A DNA stretch of 64,000 nt from Tsukamurella tyrosinosolvens (GTDB lineage: Bacteria; Actinomycetota; Actinomycetes; Mycobacteriales; Mycobacteriaceae): positions 3,348,001 to 3,412,000 of the forward strand of contig NZ_FNSA01000003.1 in assembly GCF_900104775.1 (NCBI RefSeq), written 5' to 3'. How positions within the stretch are numbered: the first letter of the stretch is position 1; each line of letters begins with the position of its first letter. Below the pieces are notes generated by a model that had not been told where the DNA came from, ran no database searches, and worked only from the letters and a program-made list of their open reading frames with translations. Shown here one piece after another: positions 47,012 to 55,417 of the stretch. The translations under genes were made by a program, and so were the position numbers.

Positions 47012-47962
47012 TCAGGCCCGCACGGCGTCCCGGGCGAGCGCTGCGGCGCCGAGCATGCCGGCGCGTTCGCCGAGCTCCGTCGCGCGGATGCGGGCCTTGC
47101 GGCGGTACTTGCCGCCCGTGAGTTGCTGCGCGTACTGATCCCGGGCGTCGTCGAGGAACAGGCGCGACGAGGCGCCGACGCCGCCGGAGAGAACGATCAG
47201 GTCCGGGTCGAAGACGTCGCTGACCATCGCCAGGCCCACGCCCAGCCAGCGGGCGAGCTCCCCCACCGCCTCCTGCGCGACGGGGTCGCCGGCCTCCGCC
47301 GCGGCGGCCACCTTGCGGCCCGTCAGCGACCCCGGATCATCGGCGAGCTCCCGCGCGAGCAGGACGCCGCGCGAGCCCTTCGGCCCCATCAGGTCGATCG
47401 CCGTCTCCACCAGGGCGGTGCCGCTGCAGTACCGCTCCCAGCAGCCGCGCTTGCCGCAGTCGCACGGCCGGCCGTCGGGCACCACCTGCAGGTGGCCGAG
47501 CTCGGGCGCGACACCGTAGGCGCCGCGGTAGAGCTGCCCATCGATGAGCAGGCCCGCGCCGATGCCGGTGCCGAGCGCCACGACGCAGGTGACCTTCGAC
47601 TGCCGCGCCGGCCCGTGGACGAACTCCGCCCACGCGGCGGAGTTCGCGTCGTGCTCCATGATCACGGGCAGGCCGATGCGCCTCGTCATCTCGGCGGGCA
47701 CCGCGGCGTCGCGCCACGGCAGGTGCGGCGCGAACGCGACCTGCTGCCGGGCGGGGTCGAGGAAGCCCGCGACGGCGAGGCCGACGGCCTTCACGTCGTG
47801 CTCGACGCACAGCTCCTGCACCACCCGGTCGAGGCAGCGTTCGAGCGCGGCGGCGCTGCGCGGCGTCTCCGCCCGCGCCGTGTCGACGACGGTGCCGTCG
47901 TCCGTCACGACGCCCGCGCGGACCGAGGTGCCGCCGATGTCGATGCCGATCGTCAGCGTCAT
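47012..47962 (-). CDS. ROK family glucokinase
   Basis: ATP-dependent sugar kinase (316 residues), most likely glucokinase. The phosphate motif TIGIDIGGTSVRAGVVTDDG opens the protein; EHDANSAAWAEFVHG supplies the catalytic Asp; GTGIGAGLLIDGQLYRGAYG and ELGHLQVVPDG follow. The ROK zinc motif is CDCGKRGCWERYCSG. No HTH domain is present, so it is an enzyme rather than a repressor. ATG 47962 overlaps the stop of the upstream gene as ATGA, placing it at the end of a minus-strand operon with the ArsA-like gene. Confidence 0.92.
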   Translation of the reverse strand: MTLTIGIDIGGTSVRAGVVTDDGTVVDTARAETPRSAAALERCLDRVVQELCVEHDVKAVGLAVAGFLDPARQQVAFAPHLPWRDAAVPAEMTRRIGLPVIMEHDANSAAWAEFVHGPARQSKVTCVVALGTGIGAGLLIDGQLYRGAYGVAPELGHLQVVPDGRPCDCGKRGCWERYCSGTALVETAIDLMGPKGSRGVLLARELADDPGSLTGRKVAAAAEAGDPVAQEAVGELARWLGVGLAMVSDVFDPDLIVLSGGVGASSRLFLDDARDQYAQQLTGGKYRRKARIRATELGERAGMLGAAALARDAVRA

Positions 47963-48420
47963 TGAGGCTGGTCCTCCCCGGGGGCCGAGAGCCGGATGTC
48001 GATACGTTCGTAGCCGCCGGCCTGCGACGAGGGGGCCGCGGGCTCCGCATGGTCGGGCGCGACCGGGTCCGCGGCTCCCGCGGTCCCCGGCGGCTCGTGG
48101 CCCACGGTGGCGAGGTAGTCGGCGGCGACGGCCGCGGCGGCGATCCGCGCGCTGCCGAGCAGCTCCTCGGCGAGTCGCAACAGGTCGGCCAGCACCTCGT
48201 CGGCGAAGTGGCCCAAGGACTTCGAGGCCTCGGCGGCGAAGGGCTCGATGTGCCGGGCGACGGCACCGCCGAGCGCGCACAGCCGGCACGCGCCGGGCTC
48301 GCCGTCGGGGTGCGCCGAGTGCTCGGCGAGCGCCGCGGCGATCCACGGCCGCGCCGTCTCGAACAGGCGCGCCGCGGAGGTCAGGAACTCCTCGGAGGGG
48401 TCCGGAGTGGGATCAGCCAC
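47959..48420 (-). CDS. small actinobacterial protein with CxxC motif, unknown function
   Basis: A 153-residue acidic, Ala-rich, helical protein. The central segment GACRLCALGGAVARHIEPFA contains a CRLC motif, and a helix pair follows (LADLLRLAEELLGSARIAAA). The C-terminal third is Pro/Ala-rich, ending YERIDIRLSAPGED. Its fixed place between a kinase and an ArsA-like NTPase, with overlaps at both ends, suggests a partner of one of them. This is the place of Rv2183c in M. tuberculosis. No catalytic motif is evident. Confidence 0.72.
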   Translation of the reverse strand: MADPTPDPSEEFLTSAARLFETARPWIAAALAEHSAHPDGEPGACRLCALGGAVARHIEPFAAEASKSLGHFADEVLADLLRLAEELLGSARIAAAAVAADYLATVGHEPPGTAGAADPVAPDHAEPAAPSSQAGGYERIDIRLSAPGEDQPQ

Positions 48421-49642
48421 GGGGCCACACCTCCGGGTCGGGGACGAAACTCACGCGCAACTCCCCTTCCTCGTACGTGGCGCCCGCAACGACGCAGCGA
48501 CGCAACACCGACGGTAGCCGGATCCGGCGCCGCACACCCTGGGCTTCGACGACGACGTCCTCCTCGACCCGGCCGAGCCCGATCGTGGTGGGGTCCACCA
48601 GCGGCAGCGCGACCGACCACTCGTACCGCGCGTCGAGGCCGGCGCCGCCCGTCGGCCGCACGTCCGGCACGGGCACGACCGCGGGCTCCGCGTCGAGGAT
48701 CGCGTCCGCGTCCCAGCTCACGGCGGCCGCCGCGGCGGGCGTCAGCACCGGATCGGCCGCCTCGGCGGCCTCGATGACGGGGCGGTCGAGGACCGTCGAC
48801 ACCTCGGCGAGGGCCTCCCGCGCGTCGTCCTGCCCGGCGACCCGCGACCGGACCAGCCGCACCGCCGGGTGGGGCAGGTCCAGCGCGAACCGGTCATCGA
48901 CGTCGATCAGCCGGTTGAGCACCAGCGCGACCGGGCGCAGCCCGAGCACCTCGAGCGCGGCCAGCTCCTCCCGCGCCCGGGCGGCGCGGCCGGCGTCACC
49001 GGTCACGACGTGCACCAGCGCGAGCGCCGAGCGGTCGGCGACGAACGCGGACAGCCGGTCCGCGAGCCCCGCGACGGGCTCGGCGAGCAGCAGCGCGGCG
49101 AGGGACCCCGCGGCGGGCCCGGTGGCGGGACTCGAGAGCCGGACGTGCCGCGGCCAGACCCGCTCGAGGTACGCCGCCAGCGACGCGGGGGCCGTGAGCA
49201 GCGAGACGAGGCCGTCGAAGGCGGGCCCGTCGACGACGACGGTGCGGTACGCGCCCGACTCCACGTGCCCGACGATCGCGCGGAGCACGAGGACGTGCTC
49301 CGCGTCGGCGAGCCCCGTCAGCTCGGGCGGCTCGAGCGCGAAGGGGTCGAACCCGGCGCTCGCGGCGTCGGCGGCGTCTCCGGCGAGGCCCCGGCCGGCG
49401 CGAACGGTGGCGGACAGGCCCTCCCACCACTGGGCGAGCAGGTCGACGGGATTGAGGTGCACGTGGTCGAACGGCCCGGTCCCGTCCACGAGGAGCGGGT
49501 CGACGACCCGTCCGACGGTGACGAGCAGCGTGCGACCGCGGCCGGCGGCGCGCGCCGCGAGTGCGGTCGCCAGCGTCGTCCGTCCCGCTCCCCCGGCTCC
49601 GGACACCAGCAGCAGGCGGGTCGCGGTGCCCTCCCCGGACAT
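48413..49642 (-). CDS. ArsA-like P-loop NTPase (Rv2184c-like), atypical Walker A
   Basis: A 409-residue protein of the ArsA/GET3-like SIMIBI class. The N-terminal loop LLLVSGAGGAGRTTLATALA aligns with the deviant Walker A KGGxGKTT, but the usual lysine before TT is arginine (GRTT). DGPAFDGLVSLL may be the switch region. The C-terminal part ends with a small beta domain (VVVEAQGVRRRIRLPSVLRR) like the ArsA HSP20-like domain. It could target membrane proteins or bind lipids; the substitution makes ATP hydrolysis doubtful. ATG 49642 shares its A with the TGA of the next gene, and it sits in an operon with two SRPBCC genes. Confidence 0.82.
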   Translation of the reverse strand: MSGEGTATRLLLVSGAGGAGRTTLATALAARAAGRGRTLLVTVGRVVDPLLVDGTGPFDHVHLNPVDLLAQWWEGLSATVRAGRGLAGDAADAASAGFDPFALEPPELTGLADAEHVLVLRAIVGHVESGAYRTVVVDGPAFDGLVSLLTAPASLAAYLERVWPRHVRLSSPATGPAAGSLAALLLAEPVAGLADRLSAFVADRSALALVHVVTGDAGRAARAREELAALEVLGLRPVALVLNRLIDVDDRFALDLPHPAVRLVRSRVAGQDDAREALAEVSTVLDRPVIEAAEAADPVLTPAAAAAVSWDADAILDAEPAVVPVPDVRPTGGAGLDARYEWSVALPLVDPTTIGLGRVEEDVVVEAQGVRRRIRLPSVLRRCVVAGATYEEGELRVSFVPDPEVWPRG

Positions 49643-50106
49643 CAGGATTCGGCCGCCGACTCGCCCTCGACGTGGCGCTTGAGCTCCTTGAGGGCGGTGT
49701 CGGTGATCGCCTTCTCCGCCTTGCGGCGGAGCATCCCGAGCATCGGGATCTGCAGCGTCACCTCGAGCGTGTACGTGACGGTGGTGCCGGCGCCGTCGGC
49801 GGTCGGGGTGAGGTCGTACCGGCCGTGCTGGGTGCTCTGCAGCGTGCTCGCCGCCAGGTCCCACTCGACGGACCGGCCGCCCGGTGCCCAGCGGTACTCG
49901 AGCTCGTAGGTGTCGCGCAGGAATCCCTCTTCGAGCACGAACCGTACCCGCCGGGGCCGCCCGTCGGACGTGGTCTCGAGGACGGTGACCTCGCGCGCCG
50001 CGGAGACCCACTCCGGGTAGCGGTCGAACGCCGAGATCGCGGCCATGATGCGCTCGGGCGGCGCCGCGATGACGATGGATTCGCGGGTGCGCTCCGCGTC
50101 AGACAC
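49642..50106 (-). CDS. SRPBCC (START-like) family protein, Rv2185c-like
   Basis: A 154-residue START/polyketide-cyclase fold protein. The opening TRESIVIAAPPERIMAAISA then FDRYPEWVSAAREVTVLE is the classic SRPBCC N-terminus, and MLRRKAEKAITDTALKELKR forms the long C-terminal helix over the hydrophobic cavity. Such proteins bind lipids, quinones or polyketides; the ligand is unknown. It has the place of Rv2185c, between another SRPBCC gene and the ArsA-like gene, with overlaps on both sides, so the three probably work together. Confidence 0.87.
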   Translation of the reverse strand: MSDAERTRESIVIAAPPERIMAAISAFDRYPEWVSAAREVTVLETTSDGRPRRVRFVLEEGFLRDTYELEYRWAPGGRSVEWDLAASTLQSTQHGRYDLTPTADGAGTTVTYTLEVTLQIPMLGMLRRKAEKAITDTALKELKRHVEGESAAES

Positions 50107-50491
50107 GCTCCACCTCCCCGGCGGCGGGACCGCCCAGGACGCGGCCGTTCTCGGCCGTGAACTTCACGTCGAACATCACGTCGTGGCCGTGGACCCGGCG
50201 CTCGCGCACATCGGCGACGATCTGCTCGGGCGTCATGGGCGACGTCGGCTCGGCGTGCAGGAAGTAGTGGAGCAGGCTCCCGTCGAGATGCGGTTCGATC
50301 CAGAACTCCGAGGTGCCGGTGACGGCACCGTCGACCTTCCACCGGATGCCCAGGTCGCCCCGGTCCTCGGTGACGGTCAGTCGCAGGTCGGGGAACCAGC
50401 CGCGCCACCGCTGCGCGCCCGCCATCGCGGCGGCCACGGCACTCGGGTGGGCGGCGACGAACGCGACGTCGGCCACTTGGATGGTGCTCAC
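50099..50491 (-). CDS. SRPBCC (START-like) family protein, short form
   Basis: A 130-residue protein with SRPBCC features: a beta strand VADVAFVAAHPSAVAAAMAGA, then WRGWFPDLRLTVTEDRGDLG, a mid strand GTSEFWIEPHLDGSLLHYFL and a C-terminal helix. It corresponds to Rv2186c. GTG 50491 directly follows AGGAG with no spacer, so a start at the internal GTG of residue 6 or a leaderless start are alternatives. Its end overlaps the next SRPBCC gene by eight bases. It is divergent from fadD15. Confidence 0.8.
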   Translation of the reverse strand: MSTIQVADVAFVAAHPSAVAAAMAGAQRWRGWFPDLRLTVTEDRGDLGIRWKVDGAVTGTSEFWIEPHLDGSLLHYFLHAEPTSPMTPEQIVADVRERRVHGHDVMFDVKFTAENGRVLGGPAAGEVERV

Positions 50492-50613
50492 CTCCTAAGC
50501 TTCACACATCCGGCCCCGAGGCGGACGGTGCCGGGTCCGTTCGGGCCCGGAACGCGCCTCAAGCAGCGGTGTAAGGTTCACCACAACACCACCGTTTGCG
50601 ACCCGGAGGATTC

Positions 50614-52416
50614 GTGCGCGAGATCAGCGTTCCCGCCAACTACACCATCGACCCCTCGGCCTCCACGGTCGACGTCGTCTTCGATGTGGCCCGCACGGAC
50701 CCGGACAGCGTCCGGATCAAGCGCCTCGTCGCGGGGAACTGGGAACCGGTGACCTCCAAGCAGTACGAGCAGGAGATCCTCGGCGTCGCCAAGGGGCTCG
50801 TGGCGCAGGGCGTCAAGCCGGGCGACCGCGTCGCGCTGGTCTCGTCCACCCGCTACGAGTGGCCGCTCATCGACTTCGCCATCTGGGCCGTCGGCGCCGT
50901 GACCGTGCCGGTCTACGAGACCAGCTCGTCCGGCCAGATCGACTGGATCCTGGAGGACTCGGACGCCGTCCTGATGGTCATCGAGGGCCCGAAGCAGGCC
51001 GCCGAGGTCGCGGAGCTCACGGGCCTGCACAACGTGCAGCGCGTCCTGCAGATCGATCCCACCGATGACGACCCGGGCGCCGTCGCGACGCTCACCGCCG
51101 AGGGCGCGGAGATCACCGAGGAGCAGGTCCACGCCGGCCGCGCGGACGTCAAGGCCGAGGACCTCGCCACCCTGATCTACACCTCCGGCACCACCGGCCG
51201 CCCCAAGGGCTGCGAGCTCACCCACTCCAACCTCATGAGCGAGGCCGAGGCGATCCTCAGCTCGCCGTTCGGCGACGCCATCCGCGGCGGCTCCAACGTC
51301 ATGTTCCTGCCGCTGGCGCACGTGCTGGCGCGCGCCGTGAACATCGCCTGCTTCAAGGGCGGCGCGCTGGTCGGCCACTTCAACGACACCAAGAACCTGG
51401 TGCCGCAGTTCTCCGTCTTCAAGCCCACGCTGATCCTGTCGGTGCCGCGCGTCTTCGAGAAGGTCTACGCCTCCGCGCAGCAGAGCGCCGTCGACGGCGG
51501 CAAGGGCAAGATCTTCGACGCCGCCGTGCAGACCGCGATCGAGTACAGCCAGGCGCAGGACACCGGCGGCGCCGGCCTGCTCCTCAAGGCGAAGCACACC
51601 CTGTTCGACAAGCTGGTCTACGGCAAGCTCAAGGCCGCGCTCGGCGGGAACTGCAAGGTCGCGATCTCCGGCGGCGCACCCCTGGGCGCGCGGCTCGGCC
51701 ACTTCTTCCGCGGCGTGGGCGTCACGGTCATGGAGGGCTACGGCCTCACCGAGACCACTGCGGCCATCACGGTCAACGTCGCGGGCGCGCAGAAGATCGG
51801 CACCGTCGGGCGTCCGCTGGCCGGCCAGGCCGCGAAGATCGCCGAGGACGGCGAGATCCTGCTCAAGGGCTCCGTCGTCTTCCGCGGCTACTGGCACAAC
51901 GAGGAGGCGACCAAGGGCGCCATCGAGGACGGCTGGTTCCACACGGGCGACCTGGGCTCGATCGACGACGATGGCTACCTGTCGATCACCGGCCGCAAGA
52001 AGGAGCTGATCGTGACCGCGGGCGGCAAGAACGTCTCCCCCGCCGGGCTCGAGGACGCGCTGCGCAGCAACCCGCTGATCTCGCAGGCCATGGTGGTCGG
52101 CGACGCGCAGCCCTACATCGCCGCGCTGGTCACCATCGACCCGGAGGCCTTCCCGCAGTGGAAGGCCGCCAACGGCAAGCCCGAGTCGGCCACCGTCACC
52201 GACCTGCGCAACGACCCCGACCTGCTGGCCGAGATCAACAAGGCGGTCGCGGCCGCCAACGAGACCGTCTCCAAGGCCGAGGCCATCAAGAAGGTGCGCA
52301 TCCTGCCCGAGGACTTCTCGGAGGAGACCGGCGAGATGACGCCGACCATGAAGGTCAAGCGGAACGTCGTCTCGCAGAAGTACGCCGACGACATCGCCGA
52401 GCTGTACGCGAAGTAG
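50614..52416 (+). CDS. fadD15: long-chain fatty-acid--CoA ligase FadD15
   Basis: AMP-forming acyl-CoA synthetase (600 residues) that activates long-chain fatty acids. Motifs are LIYTSGTTGRPKGCELTHSN (P-loop), MEGYGLTETTAAITV, FHTGDLGSIDDDGYLSITGR and KELIVTAGGKNVSPAGLED. The catalytic lysine region is near the C-terminus (GEMTPTMKVKRNVV). It has the Rv2187 position. GTG 50614 has GGAGGA three bases upstream; a frame extension of six codons would place that site inside the gene. -10 TAAGGT is at 50572-50577. A strong terminator follows. Confidence 0.96.
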   Translation: MREISVPANYTIDPSASTVDVVFDVARTDPDSVRIKRLVAGNWEPVTSKQYEQEILGVAKGLVAQGVKPGDRVALVSSTRYEWPLIDFAIWAVGAVTVPVYETSSSGQIDWILEDSDAVLMVIEGPKQAAEVAELTGLHNVQRVLQIDPTDDDPGAVATLTAEGAEITEEQVHAGRADVKAEDLATLIYTSGTTGRPKGCELTHSNLMSEAEAILSSPFGDAIRGGSNVMFLPLAHVLARAVNIACFKGGALVGHFNDTKNLVPQFSVFKPTLILSVPRVFEKVYASAQQSAVDGGKGKIFDAAVQTAIEYSQAQDTGGAGLLLKAKHTLFDKLVYGKLKAALGGNCKVAISGGAPLGARLGHFFRGVGVTVMEGYGLTETTAAITVNVAGAQKIGTVGRPLAGQAAKIAEDGEILLKGSVVFRGYWHNEEATKGAIEDGWFHTGDLGSIDDDGYLSITGRKKELIVTAGGKNVSPAGLEDALRSNPLISQAMVVGDAQPYIAALVTIDPEAFPQWKAANGKPESATVTDLRNDPDLLAEINKAVAAANETVSKAEAIKKVRILPEDFSEETGEMTPTMKVKRNVVSQKYADDIAELYAK

Positions 52417-52428
52417 ACCCTCGAACGC

Positions 52429-52463
52429 AGAACCGCCGCACCGGATCCCGGTGCGGCGGTTCT
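52429..52463. terminator. bidirectional terminator between fadD15 and pimB'
   Basis: A perfect 16-base-pair stem (52429-52444 with 52448-52463, loop ATC) lies 13 bases after the fadD15 stop and 26 bases after the pimB' stop on the other strand. The plus-strand exit TGTTCTTCTG is only moderately T-rich; the minus-strand exit has none. It serves the two convergent genes, most strongly fadD15. Confidence 0.85.
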
Positions 52464-52488
52464 GTTCTTCTGTCCAGCTGTCCGCGGG

Positions 52489-53619
52489 TCAGAACGGGTT
52501 GAGGAGCGTCTGGAGGCGGTGGCCGAGGCGGCGCCAGTCGAAGTGCTCGGCGACCAGCTCGCGCCCGCGAGCGCCCATCGTCGCGGCCCGGTCGGGGTCG
52601 GCGAGGAGGCCCGCGACGGCGTCGGCGATGGCCTCGACGTCACGGCCGGGCACGACGTGGCCCGACTCGCCCTCCCACACGGTCTCCGGCGCGCCGCCGG
52701 AATCGCCCGCCACGACGGGCTTCCCGGTCGCGGACGCCTCGAGGAAGACGATGCCGAGGCCCTCCACGTCGAGGCCGGCGCCGCGGGTGCGGCACGGCAT
52801 GGCGAAGACGTCGCCGACGTTGTGGTGCGCCGCGAGCTCGTCGAACGGCACGGATCCGGTGAAGATCACCTGCTCGTCGACGCCGGTCCGGCGCGCGAGC
52901 GTGTGCAGCGTCTCCGCGTACGGCCCGCCGCCCACGATCATCAGCTTGGCGCCGGGCACCTGCGCCCGGATCCGCGGCAGGGCGCGGATCAGCATGTCCT
53001 GCCCCTTGCGCGGCACCAGCCGCGACAGGCACAGCACGACGGGCTCGTCCTCCCCGAGGCCGTAGCGGGCGCGCAGGGCCGAGCGGGCGGCATCGTCGGG
53101 CCGGAAGACGTCGGTGTCGACGCCGGGCGGGAGGTGCTCCAGCGCGGCCCGCGGGCCGAAGGCCGCGGCGAACCGGCCGCGGGTGTACTTGCTGACGTAG
53201 GTGGTCACGTCCGTGGTGTCGCCGATGCGGCGCAGGCAGGCGCGCGACGGCGGCAGCATCGACCAGCCCACCTCGTGGCCGTGGGTGGACGCGACGGTGC
53301 GGAGCGCGCCGGCGTCCTTGAGCGGGGCGCCGAGCAGGGCGAGCGGCGCGGCGGCGCCGAACCACACGGTCTCGATGTCGCGGGAGCGCACCAGGTCCCG
53401 GGCGCGGGAGAAGGCGTCGGGGGTGGGCAGCAGCAGCGTCGTCGGGTGGCGGACCACCTCGAAGGGCTGCGCGGCGTCGTACTCCTCGCTGCCACGCCAG
53501 CGCGAGGCGTAGACCACCAGTTCGTCGGCGGGCAGCTGCCGGACGAAGGCCTGCAGGTAGGTCTGGATGCCTCCGGGTCGGGGCGGGAAGTCGTTGGTGA
53601 CCAGCAGCGTGCGCGGCAT
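52489..53619 (-). CDS. pimB: GDP-mannose-dependent alpha-(1->6)-phosphatidylinositol monomannoside mannosyltransferase
   Basis: GT4 glycosyltransferase PimB' (Rv2188c type, 376 residues), adding the second mannose to PIM1 on the cytoplasmic side. The N-terminus PRTLLVTNDFPPRPGGIQTYL holds the acceptor-binding loop. The donor half includes VLCLSRLVPRKGQDMLIRAL, LMIVGGGPYAETL and the EX7E motif in GLGIVFLEASATGKPVVAGDSGG. -10 TACGGT (53627-53632) is seven bases before ATG 53619, so the mRNA is predicted leaderless. It pairs functionally with mptA and plsC in this window. Confidence 0.95.
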   Translation of the reverse strand: MPRTLLVTNDFPPRPGGIQTYLQAFVRQLPADELVVYASRWRGSEEYDAAQPFEVVRHPTTLLLPTPDAFSRARDLVRSRDIETVWFGAAAPLALLGAPLKDAGALRTVASTHGHEVGWSMLPPSRACLRRIGDTTDVTTYVSKYTRGRFAAAFGPRAALEHLPPGVDTDVFRPDDAARSALRARYGLGEDEPVVLCLSRLVPRKGQDMLIRALPRIRAQVPGAKLMIVGGGPYAETLHTLARRTGVDEQVIFTGSVPFDELAAHHNVGDVFAMPCRTRGAGLDVEGLGIVFLEASATGKPVVAGDSGGAPETVWEGESGHVVPGRDVEAIADAVAGLLADPDRAATMGARGRELVAEHFDWRRLGHRLQTLLNPF

Positions 53620-53655
53620 GGCGTCAACCGTACTGGGCCGCCGCCCGCCCGCCGC

Positions 53656-55374
53656 TCAGGGGCGCATCTCGTAGGCGCCGTCGTAGGCGGCGACCTGCTC
53701 CCACACCCGGTCGAAGGTCGCCGGATCGGCGACGGGGCGCCGCACCGCGTCGAGCGCCCACTGCTGCTGCGCCGGGGTGGCGCCGGGCTTGCCGTACAGG
53801 CCGACGGCGTACGCCGAGAAGTCGCGGATCTGCAGGTCGAAGATGCGGCTGAGCAGGCTCCGATCCAGTCCCGTGAGCGCGGCCTGCTCCAGGATCAGCT
53901 GGCCGTAGACGACGAGCGAGAAGAGGTGGCCGACGTTGAGGACGAAGTCGAGGTCCTCGGCCTGCTCCTTGTCGGGCGCCGCGGTGAGCAGGAACTCGCG
54001 CAGCGCCTTCGCCTGCTCGTAGAAGATCGCGACGTTGGGCTCGTCGGCCGCGGCCTCGTACGCCGTCGTCCAGTCCGCGAACGGCACCTTGCTCGCGCCG
54101 CCCAGCGGGCCCTGCGCGAAGAAGAACGCGTCGTCGGCGGGATCGAGACGGGTGCCGATCCCGGGGTACTCCGCCGGATTGAGCAGGTAATTGGGCATGT
54201 ACTTGAGGATCTGCGCGACGTTGACGTGCACGGTGCCCTCGAGCCGGGGCATCCACCCGATGTACCGGTTGGCCTGGTGGAAGTACGTCGTCTTCTCGTA
54301 GCCCTTCGCCGCGATCACGTCGAGCAGCAGGGTCACGACCTTCTCCCCCTCGGACGTGACCTTCGACTTCGTCATCGGGTTGAACAACAGGTACCGGCGG
54401 TCCTCGCGGCTGGCGCTGCGGAAGTAGTCGACGGACCGGTCGCTGAACAGCTTCATGGCGGCGAGCCGCGCGTAGGCGTCGACGAAGTTGGCACGCACGT
54501 GGCTGAAGTCGGTGACGGGGTGGCCGTAGAGGATCCGGTTGTTGGCGTGGGTGATCGCCTCGTAGAAGGCGTGCTCACCGATGCCGATGGCGCCGTGACA
54601 GAGGTTGAACTTGCCGACGTTGACGGTGTTCAGCGCGGCGGCGAAGGCGTCGGGGCCGGTGTGCAGGACGTCGGCGGCGGTCACCGGGTAGTCGTGCAGG
54701 GCGAAGGTCGAGACGAACATCTGCGAGTGGACGACGTTGTCGATCAGCTCGTAGGCGGGATGGGCGCTGTCGGCGGCGAAGAAGACGTAGCCCTCCGGCC
54801 CCTCCACGTCCGCGCGCCGGCCGAACACCGAGACCATCCCGGCGACGTTGCCGTTGCCGATGTAGTACTTGGTGCCCGAGGCGGTGAAGCCGCCGTCGCC
54901 CGTCGGGGTCAGGATCATGTCCGTGTCGTAGACGTCGGCGCCGTGCGCGCGCTCGGACAGCCCGAAGGCCATGACGCCGCCGTCGGCCAACTGTCGCGCG
55001 GCCTTGCGCTTGGCGTCCTCGTTGGCGCTCATCCAGATCGGGCCGAGGCCGAGGATGGTGACCTGCTCGGCGTACCAGTAGGACAGGCCGTAGAAGCCGA
55101 GGATCTCGCTGAGCGCGGCGTTGCGCGCCGCGTCCCAGCGGCGGTTCGGGTCGCCGTCGGCGTAGGCCGCGGGCGTGAGGAACGTGGCGAAGAGCTTCTC
55201 GCGCTTCTCGAACGCGAGGAAGTCCGTGACCCAGTCGGCGTCCAGGTCCGCCTGCAGGAGCCGCTGCTTCCCGTAGGACTCGAAGAAGTCGACGGTCGCC
55301 CGGAGCAGGCGGCGCGTCTCCTCATCGAAGTGCGCGTAGTCGGCCGTTTGCGGGTTCAGCAGGAAAGCGGACAT
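53656..55374 (-). CDS. acyl-CoA dehydrogenase / oxidase-like flavoprotein
   Basis: A 572-residue flavoprotein of the acyl-CoA dehydrogenase superfamily, longer than the usual 380-400 residues and nearer to acyl-CoA oxidase-like members. The FAD-contact strand is VMAFGLSERAHGADVYDTDM; the mid beta domain has GFTASGTKYYIGNGNVAGM. The C-terminal helical half includes KFNLCHGAIGIGEHAFYEAI and VTSEGEKVVTLLLDVIAAKG. Substrate chain length cannot be told. -10 TACAGT (55381-55386) is six bases before ATG, suggesting a leaderless mRNA. Next to fadD15 it may take part in fatty acid breakdown. Confidence 0.88.
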   Translation of the reverse strand: MSAFLLNPQTADYAHFDEETRRLLRATVDFFESYGKQRLLQADLDADWVTDFLAFEKREKLFATFLTPAAYADGDPNRRWDAARNAALSEILGFYGLSYWYAEQVTILGLGPIWMSANEDAKRKAARQLADGGVMAFGLSERAHGADVYDTDMILTPTGDGGFTASGTKYYIGNGNVAGMVSVFGRRADVEGPEGYVFFAADSAHPAYELIDNVVHSQMFVSTFALHDYPVTAADVLHTGPDAFAAALNTVNVGKFNLCHGAIGIGEHAFYEAITHANNRILYGHPVTDFSHVRANFVDAYARLAAMKLFSDRSVDYFRSASREDRRYLLFNPMTKSKVTSEGEKVVTLLLDVIAAKGYEKTTYFHQANRYIGWMPRLEGTVHVNVAQILKYMPNYLLNPAEYPGIGTRLDPADDAFFFAQGPLGGASKVPFADWTTAYEAAADEPNVAIFYEQAKALREFLLTAAPDKEQAEDLDFVLNVGHLFSLVVYGQLILEQAALTGLDRSLLSRIFDLQIRDFSAYAVGLYGKPGATPAQQQWALDAVRRPVADPATFDRVWEQVAAYDGAYEMRP

Positions 55375-55417
55375 GGGCTCACTGTAGCCCCGTGAGCGCC
55401 GCCCGCATCGCGGAAGC

